This document shows positions 15,808-24,541 of a DNA stretch of 34,377 bases, piece after piece. How positions within the stretch are numbered: position 1 is the stretch's first letter; each line of letters opens with the position of its first letter. The translations under genes and the position numbers were made by a program. Source of the DNA: Euryarchaeota archaeon UBA226. GTDB lineage: Archaea > Thermoplasmatota > Poseidoniia > Poseidoniales > Poseidoniaceae. The notes below the pieces were generated by a model. It ran no database searches. It was not told the DNA's origin and saw only the letters and a list, made by a program, of their open reading frames with translations. The stretch spans positions 1 through 34,377 of the forward strand of contig DAWL01000084.1 in the NCBI GenBank assembly GCA_002505935.1, written 5' to 3'.

Positions 15808-17532
15808 TTACCCGTGGCAGATGAACAATCCGTTCTCTTCCTTACGAGCATAACCGATACGCTCGAGTTGTAGTAGTGTCCCATTTGGATGGTTATTGTT
15901 TTCAAACAAGACCACCTCTTTCTTGAGTTCACCATTTTCGACCGAGTGCAATATGGTTTCATGGCCTGTAGGTAGCCAGTGGATGATGCTGCTGCCAGTT
16001 TCAGGCTCTAAGGATAGAATTTCAGCGCGTCCGTCACCATGTAATCTTACGTCCGCTAAGTCCTTCAATCTAACAAGTCCATCTTTTTGCATTGCCATTT
16101 GTAGGTCTGCCTCTTCGATGAACACTGTTAGTTCAGATATATCGAAAACCCGCTTTTCAAAGTCATCGTGTTCAGGATGTGCTGCGATGTTCAACGTTGT
16201 AGGTATTGCAACAGATTTGCGATCTAGAGTGAATTCCACAGGCTTTCTAATCGCCGATGTCCTTGGGCATTTTAGATCGATCACCTTGGTATTATGCGAG
16301 TGCAATGTTGACAGTGCGGCTTTGATGTCCTTTTGGGTCAGGCTCAATTCTAACCAGAATGATCGTAGTGCTTCGGCACTGATTCCCTTTCTCCTTAGTG
16401 CGGCGATGGTTGGTAAGCGGATATCATCCCATCCCTCGTATTCGCCTGACTCTATATCTTGCCTCATTCCTGATGTGGAGAAAGAACCGAATTCGTGTAC
16501 CTTTACTCTACCCCAGTAGATAGTTTCAGGATATTTCCAGTCAAAGTGTTCGTATAGCAGAATCTGCTTACGGGTTGAATCCATCAAATCTTTACCTCTG
16601 ATGATGTGAGTAACCCCTTGCAAGTGGTCTTCAACTGCACTTTGGAAATCCAACAGTGGCCAAACGCGCCAGCGACTACCAATCTCTGATCTAGGGTGAG
16701 GATTCTTGTTTGTATCCTGTATTCTCAAGGCCGGCCAATCTCTGAGGGCAGGGTTGGCAAGTTGCATATCGGTCTTGACGCGAACTACTGCGTCTCCAGG
16801 TGCTAAAGTTCCATCATTCATCTGTCCCCAGAGTTCTAAGTTTCTTTCAAGGGGATTTTCCCGATGCGGGCATTCGGTCTTGTTGACTCGATGTTGCTTG
16901 AATTCTTCTGCACTACATTCGCAGACGTAAGATCCATCTTTGTGAAACAATTCTACGGCAAACTGGTGATAGATCTCTATACGGTCGCTGGCAATGATTA
17001 CTTCCGGTGTGATTCCACTCAACCAGATGAACTCCTCCTCAATCATCGAATATGCTTGTGGCAAGGGAGGTTTACGAACAGTATCGGTATCATCAAATCG
17101 AAGAATCATTCTGCCATCATATCTCTTAGCATATTCAGAATTGATTACCACGCCTCTGCTGTGTCCAAAAGAAAGAGGACCATTCGGGTTTGGGGCGAAG
17201 CGTAGAACTACTCCGCCCTGAACAGCATCAGGTAGTTCACTGAGACCGGACTTCCTTTCCTTGGTCTGCTTCACTAGAAGGTGTGGTGCTAATTCTTCGA
17301 TTTCCTTGCGAACCGCTTCCAATCCTTCTTCAGCAGCCTTTACATTAGCCATCTCAACCAATTCAGTGACTAAGGGGGCGACTTCTTTGCCATGTTTCCT
17401 TAGATCTTCGCGCTCAGCCATCAGCCTGCCGATGACGCTACCAGCCTGTCCTTTCCCCTCATACTGTAGCGCATTTTGCAAGCAGTAAGCCCTGATTAGA
17501 TCGATACTCTCGGCATCGAGTTGCAAGGACAT
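15808..17532 (-). CDS. gltX: glutamyl-tRNA synthetase, archaeal type
   Basis: This class I synthetase charges tRNA-Glu (in archaea usually also tRNA-Gln, for later amidation by GatDE). The 574-aa protein has the archaeal/eukaryotic N-terminal helical domain (LIRAYCLQNALQYEGKGQ). The catalytic domain has RFAPNPNGPLSFGHSRG (HIGH-like GHSRG, 123-127). The KMSKS-like loop reads FSTSGMRQDI (351-360) where archaeal enzymes normally have STSK; the Lys is Gly here. The anticodon-binding beta barrel follows. An in-frame ATG 147 bases further upstream would run into rnhB; ATG 17532 (MSLQLDAESIDL) gives the family's normal N-terminus and a 49-bp gap. It is the third gene of a minus-strand unit: surface protein, rnhB, gltX. 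Confidence 0.94.
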   Translation of the reverse strand: MSLQLDAESIDLIRAYCLQNALQYEGKGQAGSVIGRLMAEREDLRKHGKEVAPLVTELVEMANVKAAEEGLEAVRKEIEELAPHLLVKQTKERKSGLSELPDAVQGGVVLRFAPNPNGPLSFGHSRGVVINSEYAKRYDGRMILRFDDTDTVRKPPLPQAYSMIEEEFIWLSGITPEVIIASDRIEIYHQFAVELFHKDGSYVCECSAEEFKQHRVNKTECPHRENPLERNLELWGQMNDGTLAPGDAVVRVKTDMQLANPALRDWPALRIQDTNKNPHPRSEIGSRWRVWPLLDFQSAVEDHLQGVTHIIRGKDLMDSTRKQILLYEHFDWKYPETIYWGRVKVHEFGSFSTSGMRQDIESGEYEGWDDIRLPTIAALRRKGISAEALRSFWLELSLTQKDIKAALSTLHSHNTKVIDLKCPRTSAIRKPVEFTLDRKSVAIPTTLNIAAHPEHDDFEKRVFDISELTVFIEEADLQMAMQKDGLVRLKDLADVRLHGDGRAEILSLEPETGSSIIHWLPTGHETILHSVENGELKKEVVLFENNNHPNGTLLQLERIGYARKEENGLFICHG

Positions 17533-17581
17533 GAGGTGTGCGCAGCGAATCCACCCCTTCAATGCGGTGGCTGTTAATTTC

Positions 17582-18316
17582 TCAAAACAGGGTTCTCTGT
17601 GCAGGTTCGGGCGCGCCATCATTGACAGGAGGCCTAGTAGGTGGACTTTGTCCGTATTCTTCGATACAGATGTCTTCACATGTCTTCCAGCGCCACCTGA
17701 TACAATCGTCAGGAATTCCGTCTACGATTAATCTCCTTACCGCTGCGCGTGTTGTTGGATCAGAAGGATATCCTGAACCCAATTCAAAACCTTTGATTTT
17801 GCTTAGTTTCTCAATCGCCTCATCCCTAGTTTGCTTGGCTAGAATACTGGCTGCAGCGACTACAGGATAGTTACTGTCTGCCTTGTGTTCACTGATGACC
17901 TGCCACTTCTCTTTAGGCCATTCTTTCATTCGAGCACATACATTGTCGGCAAATCTATTTTCATTGACATCGCAAGCATCCAATCTCAAAATTCCTGATT
18001 CTAATCCTCGAATTACAACGTCGCTACATAGTGCGAATAAATCGCATTCATGCTGATTCAAATCACTCCTCTGCATCGCATTATCTATGGCTGCTGCAGT
18101 AGATGTATGAATGTGAACCCTCCAGCCTCTAACTTCACTCTCCTTGAGTATCCATTCGGTCAACTCGAAACGACGTTCAGCAGTCAAGTCCTTTGAATCT
18201 CGTACCCCCGCTTGTTTGAGTAGTTCGACATCATTTTCTGGACAGGCAAATGCTGCTACCACCAAAGGGCCAATGACTGGCCCCCTGCCCGCTTCATCAA
18301 CACCAATTCTCCACAT
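17582..18316 (-). CDS. rnhB: ribonuclease HII
   Basis: The 244-aa enzyme removes RNA from RNA-DNA hybrids, including single misincorporated ribonucleotides. The active site is complete: D7-E8 in GVDEAGRGPVIGP, the DSKDL motif at 40-44, D113 in RLDACD, and D147 in EHKADSNYPVVAAASILAK. After the catalytic domain comes a Pro-rich tail ending in QRTLF at the very C-terminus, which resembles a shortened PCNA-interacting (PIP) peptide as found at the ends of many archaeal replication enzymes. ATG 18316 is 9 bp after the stop of the upstream 829-aa surface-protein gene, so the two are probably co-transcribed. Confidence 0.96.
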   Translation of the reverse strand: MWRIGVDEAGRGPVIGPLVVAAFACPENDVELLKQAGVRDSKDLTAERRFELTEWILKESEVRGWRVHIHTSTAAAIDNAMQRSDLNQHECDLFALCSDVVIRGLESGILRLDACDVNENRFADNVCARMKEWPKEKWQVISEHKADSNYPVVAAASILAKQTRDEAIEKLSKIKGFELGSGYPSDPTTRAAVRRLIVDGIPDDCIRWRWKTCEDICIEEYGQSPPTRPPVNDGAPEPAQRTLF

Positions 18317-18325
18317 ACTTTCGCC

Positions 18326-20815
18326 TCAGAGATCCAAATCATCCTCGGGTTCTTCTTCCCCGAGGATGTCATCCAAGTCGAAGCTCTTCTCCATCAATTT
18401 TCTCGGGTCTTTGCGAATGGTCCGTTCTGGTTGGATTGTAACCTCTGGAAGTGCAACATTGGAAGAATGTGGCTTAGCACCTCCTTTCTCAAATAGTTCA
18501 GTTGCCATTTCATCCATCTGTTCCAGTACGGATTTCTCATCATGGTGGTCAAGAACTGTAGTTGCAGCATCTACTAGTTCAGGTTTCACAGGTTCTGCTG
18601 CAGACTGTTTTCTTGGTCCACTCGTCAAGTTGAACGCAGCGACAAAATCCTGTGCATCAATACTAGGGCTGTCTGGTAGTTCCACAACCTTTTCTCCACT
18701 CTCTTCGAACTTTTCGGTTATCTCAGAGAAAGTTTCCTTTTTCTTCACGCTGGCAGCAAACAATTCCTTTCTTTCTTTGTCTTCAGCAATCATTCTACGC
18801 CTTCGTTTCATAGTCAAGTGTATGGCGATAGTTGCGAAAATTATTGCAAAGAGTGTATACGAATGTTTAGTCCATAACTCGTCGACAATTTCTATGACTG
18901 AGCTAAGGTCCAACCATGCTTCTTCCTCTTCCCCTTCAGTATCCTCCTGCCAAGGTGTACCAATCCAAGTACGGTTGGCTGAAGCAGATCTTTGGTCGCC
19001 ATCAGGGTCAGAAAAACTCCACATGCTGACGTTCATCCAAAGGGTTCCATTCAGCGGTTCTTCTACAGGGAGATGAGCCCAAGACCTGAAGGTCATGTTT
19101 TGCCCCGGTTGGAGGTCGAGAATCTGAAAGTCTCTCAATGGTTCAGCCTTCCAGTCAAATTCTGCATCATTGGGAGGAATCAATCCATGTCCTGTATAAT
19201 GGCTAACCGTCAAAACCACGATTAATCCGTCAACGCCGTTTCCCATATTTTTGACAGTACAAGATAGCGTCATATTTCCGCTAGCATCGACTTCATCCAC
19301 TACTTCCTCAAATACCCAGTTGGAGCGTAATGCAACACTCAAATTGATGCGTAATGTGTCGATAATACTTCCATCAGATTTCAACTTCAGCCTCCATAGA
19401 ACTTCACCTTCTGTGAATGCTTGTACATCTTGGTCAATACTAATGTCTATGTTTGGAATTTCTTGACTTTCACCTTTGGCCAGATTCAATTCGTTAGTGG
19501 AGATACTCAAATCCACCCATGAAGGTGTAACTGGTTGCAAAGTGAACGTTTCATCAAAATTACCGCTATTGGTTACCGTTATGCTACCTCGGCAGAAATC
19601 GCCTGGATCTAGTGATCGGCAATCGAAACCGGCGAAATCGATTTCTGCGGAACGATATACCGAGATGTTAGCAAATAAATCGACCGAAACTTGTCTTTGT
19701 GGGGCTGCTGGGCTGTAAGCGATGACCCTGATGCCAACGTTTCCTTCAGATTCATAGGGTGCTTGGAAAGAGAAGTCGATAGTCGCCGATTCGTTGACTC
19801 CAAGTAAGGAGGCATTGTATTCGCTGGCAATTCTTGCAGTCCAGCCTTCGTAGGACAGGATGTCAGAAGCATCCACTCCTTGGATGAGTTCACCATTCTC
19901 GTCCAAGGGCAACAATTCCAATTCTACTCTACTTTGTGAATTTCCAGAGTTCCTTACTGAGATTTGCATCTTTCCAGTTCCACCAGGTTCAATTTCAATT
20001 CCATCTGAAGCACTGTCTATGCTTGCATTATGGAATACCTTTGGAACTATGGAGAATGAATAAGTCGATATTTTAGAATCCAAACTTGAGATGGCTTCCA
20101 ACTTCCATGTTAGCCCCTGTCCTGCGATAGGCGTCCCATTGATTACAGGCGGCACCCAAACCGAGACGTTGACCCATCCTATTTGTCCAGGTTCTAACTG
20201 GATATTGCTGCCGATTGATGGTTCTGCAGGAAGATCCCACTCCATGTACCAGCCTACATCGCCGGTCAATCGTATGAGTGGTGTATCCGCTGAACTTCCG
20301 TTATTTGTTATGTTCACTGCAAAAGAGAAGGGGGTATCGGGATTCACATTGAAAGTTGATGAAGTACTGCCCCAATCGAGATTGCTTTGCAGATCTACAG
20401 AGAAGTTCAGAACATTGCTGAAAAATGGTTGGGATTCCCCATCCCTATGCCATTGTAAGTGCAATGTCTGCGGTCCTAGTGGGGCGTCTACTTCAGGTGT
20501 CAGTTCGAATACTAGTTGGCCAAGGTTTCCTGAAGGCATATCGATTGAATTGCTTGGCAATCCGGAGATTAGAACCTTGTCGAGGCTAGAGTTGCTGCTG
20601 ACATTGACGGTCATGTCTTCAACCAATTGATTGTGCCAGACCATCGATACTTCAGTAGTAAGTTGGCGATTCAGATGCACTATCCCAGGGTCAGAAACAC
20701 TGAATCCTGATTCGCGTCCTGATGCTCCATTCTCATGTAACGTAGTAAGCTCCGTTTTGCTGGCTAATGAAACACAAACTAATAGCATGGCTAGCGCCAA
20801 AGCAATGCGTTTCAT
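18326..20815 (-). CDS. large surface protein with CARDB/NEW3-like repeats and acidic cytoplasmic tail (829 aa)
   Basis: A signal peptide (about 1-19) is followed by several Ig-like repeats of the CARDB/NEW3 kind, recognisable by recurrent phrases such as FAVNITNNGSSAD, ISVRNSGNSQSRVELELLP and ITVTNSGNFDETFTL. One repeat has a Cys pair (DCRSLDPGDFC) that could form a disulfide. A single membrane segment lies near 641-660 (SYTLFAIIFATIAIHL), followed by a basic stop-transfer (KRRRRM). A charged, probably disordered cytoplasmic tail of about 165 residues ends EEPEDDLDL. No catalytic motif is seen. A structural or adhesive surface role is likely. The gene leads the unit with rnhB and gltX, an odd pairing of surface and information functions. 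Confidence 0.82.
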   Translation of the reverse strand: MKRIALALAMLLVCVSLASKTELTTLHENGASGRESGFSVSDPGIVHLNRQLTTEVSMVWHNQLVEDMTVNVSSNSSLDKVLISGLPSNSIDMPSGNLGQLVFELTPEVDAPLGPQTLHLQWHRDGESQPFFSNVLNFSVDLQSNLDWGSTSSTFNVNPDTPFSFAVNITNNGSSADTPLIRLTGDVGWYMEWDLPAEPSIGSNIQLEPGQIGWVNVSVWVPPVINGTPIAGQGLTWKLEAISSLDSKISTYSFSIVPKVFHNASIDSASDGIEIEPGGTGKMQISVRNSGNSQSRVELELLPLDENGELIQGVDASDILSYEGWTARIASEYNASLLGVNESATIDFSFQAPYESEGNVGIRVIAYSPAAPQRQVSVDLFANISVYRSAEIDFAGFDCRSLDPGDFCRGSITVTNSGNFDETFTLQPVTPSWVDLSISTNELNLAKGESQEIPNIDISIDQDVQAFTEGEVLWRLKLKSDGSIIDTLRINLSVALRSNWVFEEVVDEVDASGNMTLSCTVKNMGNGVDGLIVVLTVSHYTGHGLIPPNDAEFDWKAEPLRDFQILDLQPGQNMTFRSWAHLPVEEPLNGTLWMNVSMWSFSDPDGDQRSASANRTWIGTPWQEDTEGEEEEAWLDLSSVIEIVDELWTKHSYTLFAIIFATIAIHLTMKRRRRMIAEDKERKELFAASVKKKETFSEITEKFEESGEKVVELPDSPSIDAQDFVAAFNLTSGPRKQSAAEPVKPELVDAATTVLDHHDEKSVLEQMDEMATELFEKGGAKPHSSNVALPEVTIQPERTIRKDPRKLMEKSFDLDDILGEEEPEDDLDL

Positions 20816-20837
20816 GCTTGTGCGTTCACCTCTTTAC

Positions 20838-20843
20838 CTTCAA
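20838..20843 (-). promoter_or_regulatory. TTGAAG promoter-like box for the 829-aa surface protein
   Basis: On the minus strand TTGAAG lies at -23 to -28 from ATG 20815, in the context AATGATTGAAGG. It is part of the recurrent TTGAA set in this window. Confidence 0.45.
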
Positions 20844-20912
20844 TCATTTTCCCTTTTCGGGCTGAAATGTTTCAACAGCAACTATCATCCGTACCATCCC
20901 TTCTGGGGTTTC

Positions 20913-21236
20913 ATGACCCCCCCATGGCCATTCAAGAAGAAGGCGGCGCCTCAAGAAGAAACTGCTCAGCCAGTCGCATATGACAGGGGCCAAGGCGATG
21001 CCGCTACAACACTAAATGACAAATCACATGTGGAAAATCAAGATTTCAAGGCTGCAATGGCTGCTTTATCGACTCCACATCTTGGAACTAGTTCTGGGGA
21101 ACAGAAGAAACCTGATAGTGCAGAATATGTGCAATCAGGAGATGGATATTGGTACCTAAAGAAAGCGGATGGAAGTTATGACCCTACTCCCTACGTAAAA
21201 TCCGAAGATGGCAGTTTCACGCCGTACAGTGCCTGA
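20913..21236 (+). CDS. small soluble protein with aromatic/DGS repeats
   Basis: I do not recognise this 107-aa protein. It has a basic start (PWPFKKKAAPQEE), a disordered middle, and a C-terminal third built of short related units: YVQSGDGYWYLK, KADGSYDPTPYVK and SEDGSFTPYS. Each carries DG(S/Y), an aromatic residue and often PYV. Such units could be short beta hairpins. The frame stays open upstream to 20631, but that part is antisense to the signal-peptide end of the 829-aa gene; ATG 20913 is the first sensible start. The gene stands alone between a divergent gene and, only 4 bp away, the convergent pheT. Confidence 0.65.
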   Translation: MTPPWPFKKKAAPQEETAQPVAYDRGQGDAATTLNDKSHVENQDFKAAMAALSTPHLGTSSGEQKKPDSAEYVQSGDGYWYLKKADGSYDPTPYVKSEDGSFTPYSA

Positions 21237-21240
21237 CATT

Positions 21241-22950
21241 TCAATGAACAGGATCTGGAATCAATCTCTGTAAGGCGTCGCAATCAAATTCCGCGCCGTG
21301 TAGTGGAACTTTCAAATCAAACATCTCTGCTATGGATGGATCGATTTCACCCATTTGCCCAACTTCTTCTCCAGAAATCACAATGCTACCCGAACGTCCT
21401 GCAAGCCAAGGGCCTTGTCCTTCAGGAACACTCCTCCACTCAACTTCAAGACCTGATGCATTAGCCCCAAGGTCCCTCAATAGAGCCTGAACCATACCCC
21501 TACCCATTGAGAATGAGGATGTAGTCTCAGCACAAAGCCAAGCAGCGCGGTTACAATTGTTGTGGTTGCGTACGCATATTCCTGTCTCGTATACTCTTTG
21601 AGGCAATTCATGACGGCGATTGGCTGCAAGTAAGCGCATTAGGCTGCCGAGTACTGATTGCCGCATCAGAGTGTGGTCGATGCTGATAGGATTCTTGATT
21701 CGAGTGACTTCTCCACTAGGTTCCCACCGCATTGCTTCGAATTGGTCATGTTCATTGGAAAGGGTCAGACTTTGCACCTGTTGCAGCCCCATCCCCTGTA
21801 GACATTCTCTTAACCGACGAATGAAATTCGCCTCACTTTTTGGTGTTGCAGAAGTAGGATGCGAGGGACTAGCGGTACCAAGGTTCTCATATCCGTGCCC
21901 AATGGCAATTTCCTCAACTAAATCGATGGGGTGTAACATGTCATATCTCCAACGAGGCATTTGAATCGTAATATTCTCCCCGTCTGCTTTGCCAAGATAT
22001 CGTCCACCCATTCTGGCTAGTGCTTTCTCGAGTTCAGCATCGCTGAAATCATGGCCTAGAATATCAGTGACTAGACTCAATGGCAATTCATGTTGTATCG
22101 CAGTTCCATCAGGAGTGGCCAAATCTTCGTTGAGACAGGAATTGACTGAAACTGATTCGATTGTGCCTCCATGACATGCTAATTGCAGGCAAATCAACAG
22201 TAGGCAGCATTCACAAGATCTCTCATCCCATCCAGTTACATCGATGAAGAAATCGGTGGTTGAGTGGCTGACAGTTGTATGGTCTCCATTGATTATTGGA
22301 GGAAATGACAATACTTTGTCATTGGAATCTAGAATGACTGGGAATCTAGTTTTGCCTTCTAGTAGATGGGCGTACTCTACGCCCTTTGGGTGCTTCTTGA
22401 GGATATCATCGATACTCATTTCCACTTGCATTTGGAGTGGAATGAATGAATGTTCTCCAGATACGCTTTTTACTCTGAATGGAGGAGATAGATTGGCTAA
22501 ATCATGCACCCCAATCGATGCTTTTGTTCTACCTCTCCCTAAAGCGAAATGCAGTTTTTCTTGATGGTCCATTAGAGACTTGATGAAACTCTCTTTCTGC
22601 TCACTATTCGAACCATTGTTTACCCCACGCACAACAGCACCGAGAATAACTGGTCTGATGTCCAATAGGGATTCGTCAACATCCATGTGGATTTCTCCTT
22701 TGGAAACGTCCAATTCTGGCTTGGCCTCGCTACCTTGCAAGAAAGGACCGATTGCACAGGCTAGAGTCTCGCAACTGAGCAGGTCCGGTCTATCGGGGAA
22801 TATCTCAATCTCCAACATCTCATCATCGCATCTATCCACGTCGGTTCCTAGAAGAGGTAAGTCCTCTGCTAATCTCTGAGGTTCATGTTGCAAACCTTTT
22901 GCTTCCAACACTCTGCGGAGGGCATCCTGTTCGATTTTTACGGTGGGCAT
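21241..22950 (-). CDS. pheT: phenylalanyl-tRNA synthetase beta subunit, archaeal type
   Basis: At 569 aa this is the short archaeal/eukaryotic form of PheRS beta, without the bacterial N-terminal tRNA-binding extension. It carries the N-terminal MPTVKIEQDALRRVL, the LEIEIFPDRPDLLSCETLACAIGPFL segment, the B3/B4-like editing region, the B5 domain, and a class II-like core with DLVEEIAIGHGYENL. It pairs with PheS, which is not in the window. ATG 22950 lies 9 bp behind the stop of the upstream GXGXG-domain gene, so the two likely share a transcript. The 3' end is 4 bp from a convergent gene. Confidence 0.95.
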   Translation of the reverse strand: MPTVKIEQDALRRVLEAKGLQHEPQRLAEDLPLLGTDVDRCDDEMLEIEIFPDRPDLLSCETLACAIGPFLQGSEAKPELDVSKGEIHMDVDESLLDIRPVILGAVVRGVNNGSNSEQKESFIKSLMDHQEKLHFALGRGRTKASIGVHDLANLSPPFRVKSVSGEHSFIPLQMQVEMSIDDILKKHPKGVEYAHLLEGKTRFPVILDSNDKVLSFPPIINGDHTTVSHSTTDFFIDVTGWDERSCECCLLLICLQLACHGGTIESVSVNSCLNEDLATPDGTAIQHELPLSLVTDILGHDFSDAELEKALARMGGRYLGKADGENITIQMPRWRYDMLHPIDLVEEIAIGHGYENLGTASPSHPTSATPKSEANFIRRLRECLQGMGLQQVQSLTLSNEHDQFEAMRWEPSGEVTRIKNPISIDHTLMRQSVLGSLMRLLAANRRHELPQRVYETGICVRNHNNCNRAAWLCAETTSSFSMGRGMVQALLRDLGANASGLEVEWRSVPEGQGPWLAGRSGSIVISGEEVGQMGEIDPSIAEMFDLKVPLHGAEFDCDALQRLIPDPVH

Positions 22951-22959
22951 TTATTCACC

Positions 22960-24519
22960 TCAACTTGCGAACCAGTGTGGCAATGGTCTTCCATATCCCG
23001 CTAGGCGAAGGCCACTGGTTGAAGCGGTTTCATAGTCTAATGCGCGTAGATGTTTCCGGGATAGATTGTCGACAGTCGACAATCCGAGATATACCAGCCA
23101 CCCATTTAGTCCTGCATGTAGTTCAGACAACCACTCTTCTATCGCTTCGGGAGAATCATCAGGAACTTGACAACTTAGGATATTCGAACCGGCGGCACAT
23201 GAGATGGCAAGATCGGCTGAATCTGCGCACCAATCAGATGCCATTCCGGAAAGAATGCCGTCAGTAGCTAATCCTTCAGAGGCGGCGGACCGTCCAACAA
23301 GTGGAAGTGCAGAAGCAGCACTTCTGCCGCTGGCATCTCCCAGTCTTGCTATTGCTGCATCTACCCCGCTACTAGCAGCTGCGCGATGCAATCTCTCAAC
23401 TTTGTCGACATCATCGATTAGAACCAATGGTGCCTCACTCCCCTGAAGTCCCTTGAGGGAGACTATCACTCCATCTAATTGCTGGGCATCATAAGTTGGT
23501 AGTGCTGCAAGGTCGAGAACTGCTCCTCCAGCATTCTTCAGGAGTTCAGGTGCTTGATTGATGTTGCTTGAATCCAAAAGTACTAAGTCGATATTTCGTG
23601 GATTTTCCAATACCATAAATGGCTGTGAAGAGATATAATCACCCTTCAACCCTTTACCGGATTTGCGCATGGGGAGTAGAGGTAAGGGTAATCCAACGGC
23701 ATCGGACTCGCCTCCTCTCTCGGCTAAGAGTACCAAAGTGTCTCTTTGAGCATGCGCTGGAGATTCCTCTTCTCCTGCATCTGCTAGGCCTATGCCGTTC
23801 CAGCCACCGCTTGCAACATTTGCGGGCGCAGTGGCCTTTACTCCACCATCAGATGCTGGACTTAGGCATACTGCATCATTAGGTACTTCGAGGGTCGAAT
23901 CTCCGATTTCCGCATTCAATTTCTTTGCTTCAGCAGCGCTCAATGTTGACATCTTCACGCCTTCGGGAGGGCTAGGACAACGGCCATTGATAATCACTCT
24001 ACCACCAGTCATCCCTACTCCCGGTTCACGACCGACATCGCCATGAACAACAATTGTGCCGCCGCTCATGCCAGCACCAGTTCTCCTGCCAGCATCTCCT
24101 CTGATCAATAAAATGCCTCCCGACATGCAGGATCCAGCATCGTCTTTTGCCCCGTCTCTGACGGTCACTCTGCCGGATGCCATACCGTGTGCTAAGAATG
24201 ATCCAACATCTCTTTCTGCCGAAATATTGCCGCCATTATTCCATGCCCCAAACAGGTCTCCTGCACTTCCTTCTAATGTGAAATGTCCACCACTAGCATA
24301 GGCCGCAACACAGTCGTTCAATGCACCTAGCATGCGCAGTCGTGCGCCTTCGGGTAAGCCGGGCGCTACTCCCATTTCACCCTGTTTTGGATTGGGCTCG
24401 CCATCTCTGCTCCATCCGACTTTCATTCCTTGATCCAATTGCAAAGCGCGCTCGACCAAACGCATGAGATCCTTGTTTAGTTGCAGGCTGCGAACCACAT
24501 CCTCCCGCATCTCGGCCAT
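22960..24519 (-). CDS. GXGXG-repeat (GltB-alpha/FwdC-like) protein fused to a degenerate glutamate-synthase-like domain
   Basis: Residues 77-180 form a right-handed beta-helix of the GltB C-terminal/FwdC type, with about six units such as AGRRTGAGMSGGTIVVHGD and VGREPGVGMTGGRVIINGR. After a linker, residues 285-519 look like a worn-down glutamate synthase FMN barrel: a IEEWLSELHAGLNGWLVYLG helix and VDNLSRKHLRALDYETASTSG closely recall the end of that domain. I do not find a clear FMN-binding motif or the Cys residues of the 3Fe-4S cluster. Glutamate synthesis is therefore doubtful; a structural or regulatory role is equally possible. The gene leads a unit with pheT and is divergent from gap. 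TTGAAG is at -23 to -28 from ATG 24519; ATG 24510 is an alternative start. Confidence 0.75.
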   Translation of the reverse strand: MAEMREDVVRSLQLNKDLMRLVERALQLDQGMKVGWSRDGEPNPKQGEMGVAPGLPEGARLRMLGALNDCVAAYASGGHFTLEGSAGDLFGAWNNGGNISAERDVGSFLAHGMASGRVTVRDGAKDDAGSCMSGGILLIRGDAGRRTGAGMSGGTIVVHGDVGREPGVGMTGGRVIINGRCPSPPEGVKMSTLSAAEAKKLNAEIGDSTLEVPNDAVCLSPASDGGVKATAPANVASGGWNGIGLADAGEEESPAHAQRDTLVLLAERGGESDAVGLPLPLLPMRKSGKGLKGDYISSQPFMVLENPRNIDLVLLDSSNINQAPELLKNAGGAVLDLAALPTYDAQQLDGVIVSLKGLQGSEAPLVLIDDVDKVERLHRAAASSGVDAAIARLGDASGRSAASALPLVGRSAASEGLATDGILSGMASDWCADSADLAISCAAGSNILSCQVPDDSPEAIEEWLSELHAGLNGWLVYLGLSTVDNLSRKHLRALDYETASTSGLRLAGYGRPLPHWFAS

Positions 24520-24541
24520 ACTCGCGCCACCGCTTGGCAGT

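Noticed and set aside
15896..16519. Long plus-strand open frame (about 207 codons) opposite gltX
   Set aside because: It is antisense to the well-supported GluRS, is rich in Ser/Cys/Arg without any family feature, and reflects the codon bias of the real gene.
17533..17679. Longer GluRS start overlapping rnhB
   Set aside because: It would overlap rnhB by 98 bp and add 49 residues absent from the family; ATG 17532 gives the normal N-terminus.
18144..19076. 310-codon plus-strand open frame crossing rnhB and the 829-aa gene
   Set aside because: It spans two recognised genes on the other strand and has a Ser-rich low-complexity translation typical of antisense frames.
20631..20912. N-terminal extension of the 107-aa gene
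   Set aside because: This part lies opposite the signal-peptide region of the 829-aa gene and reads Ser/Asn/Cys-rich; the plausible protein begins at ATG 20913.
23304..23324. Inverted repeat GAAGTGC...GCACTTC
   Set aside because: It lies inside the GXGXG gene, in a Ser/Ala-rich stretch whose codons readily produce such symmetry; no sign of a separate function.
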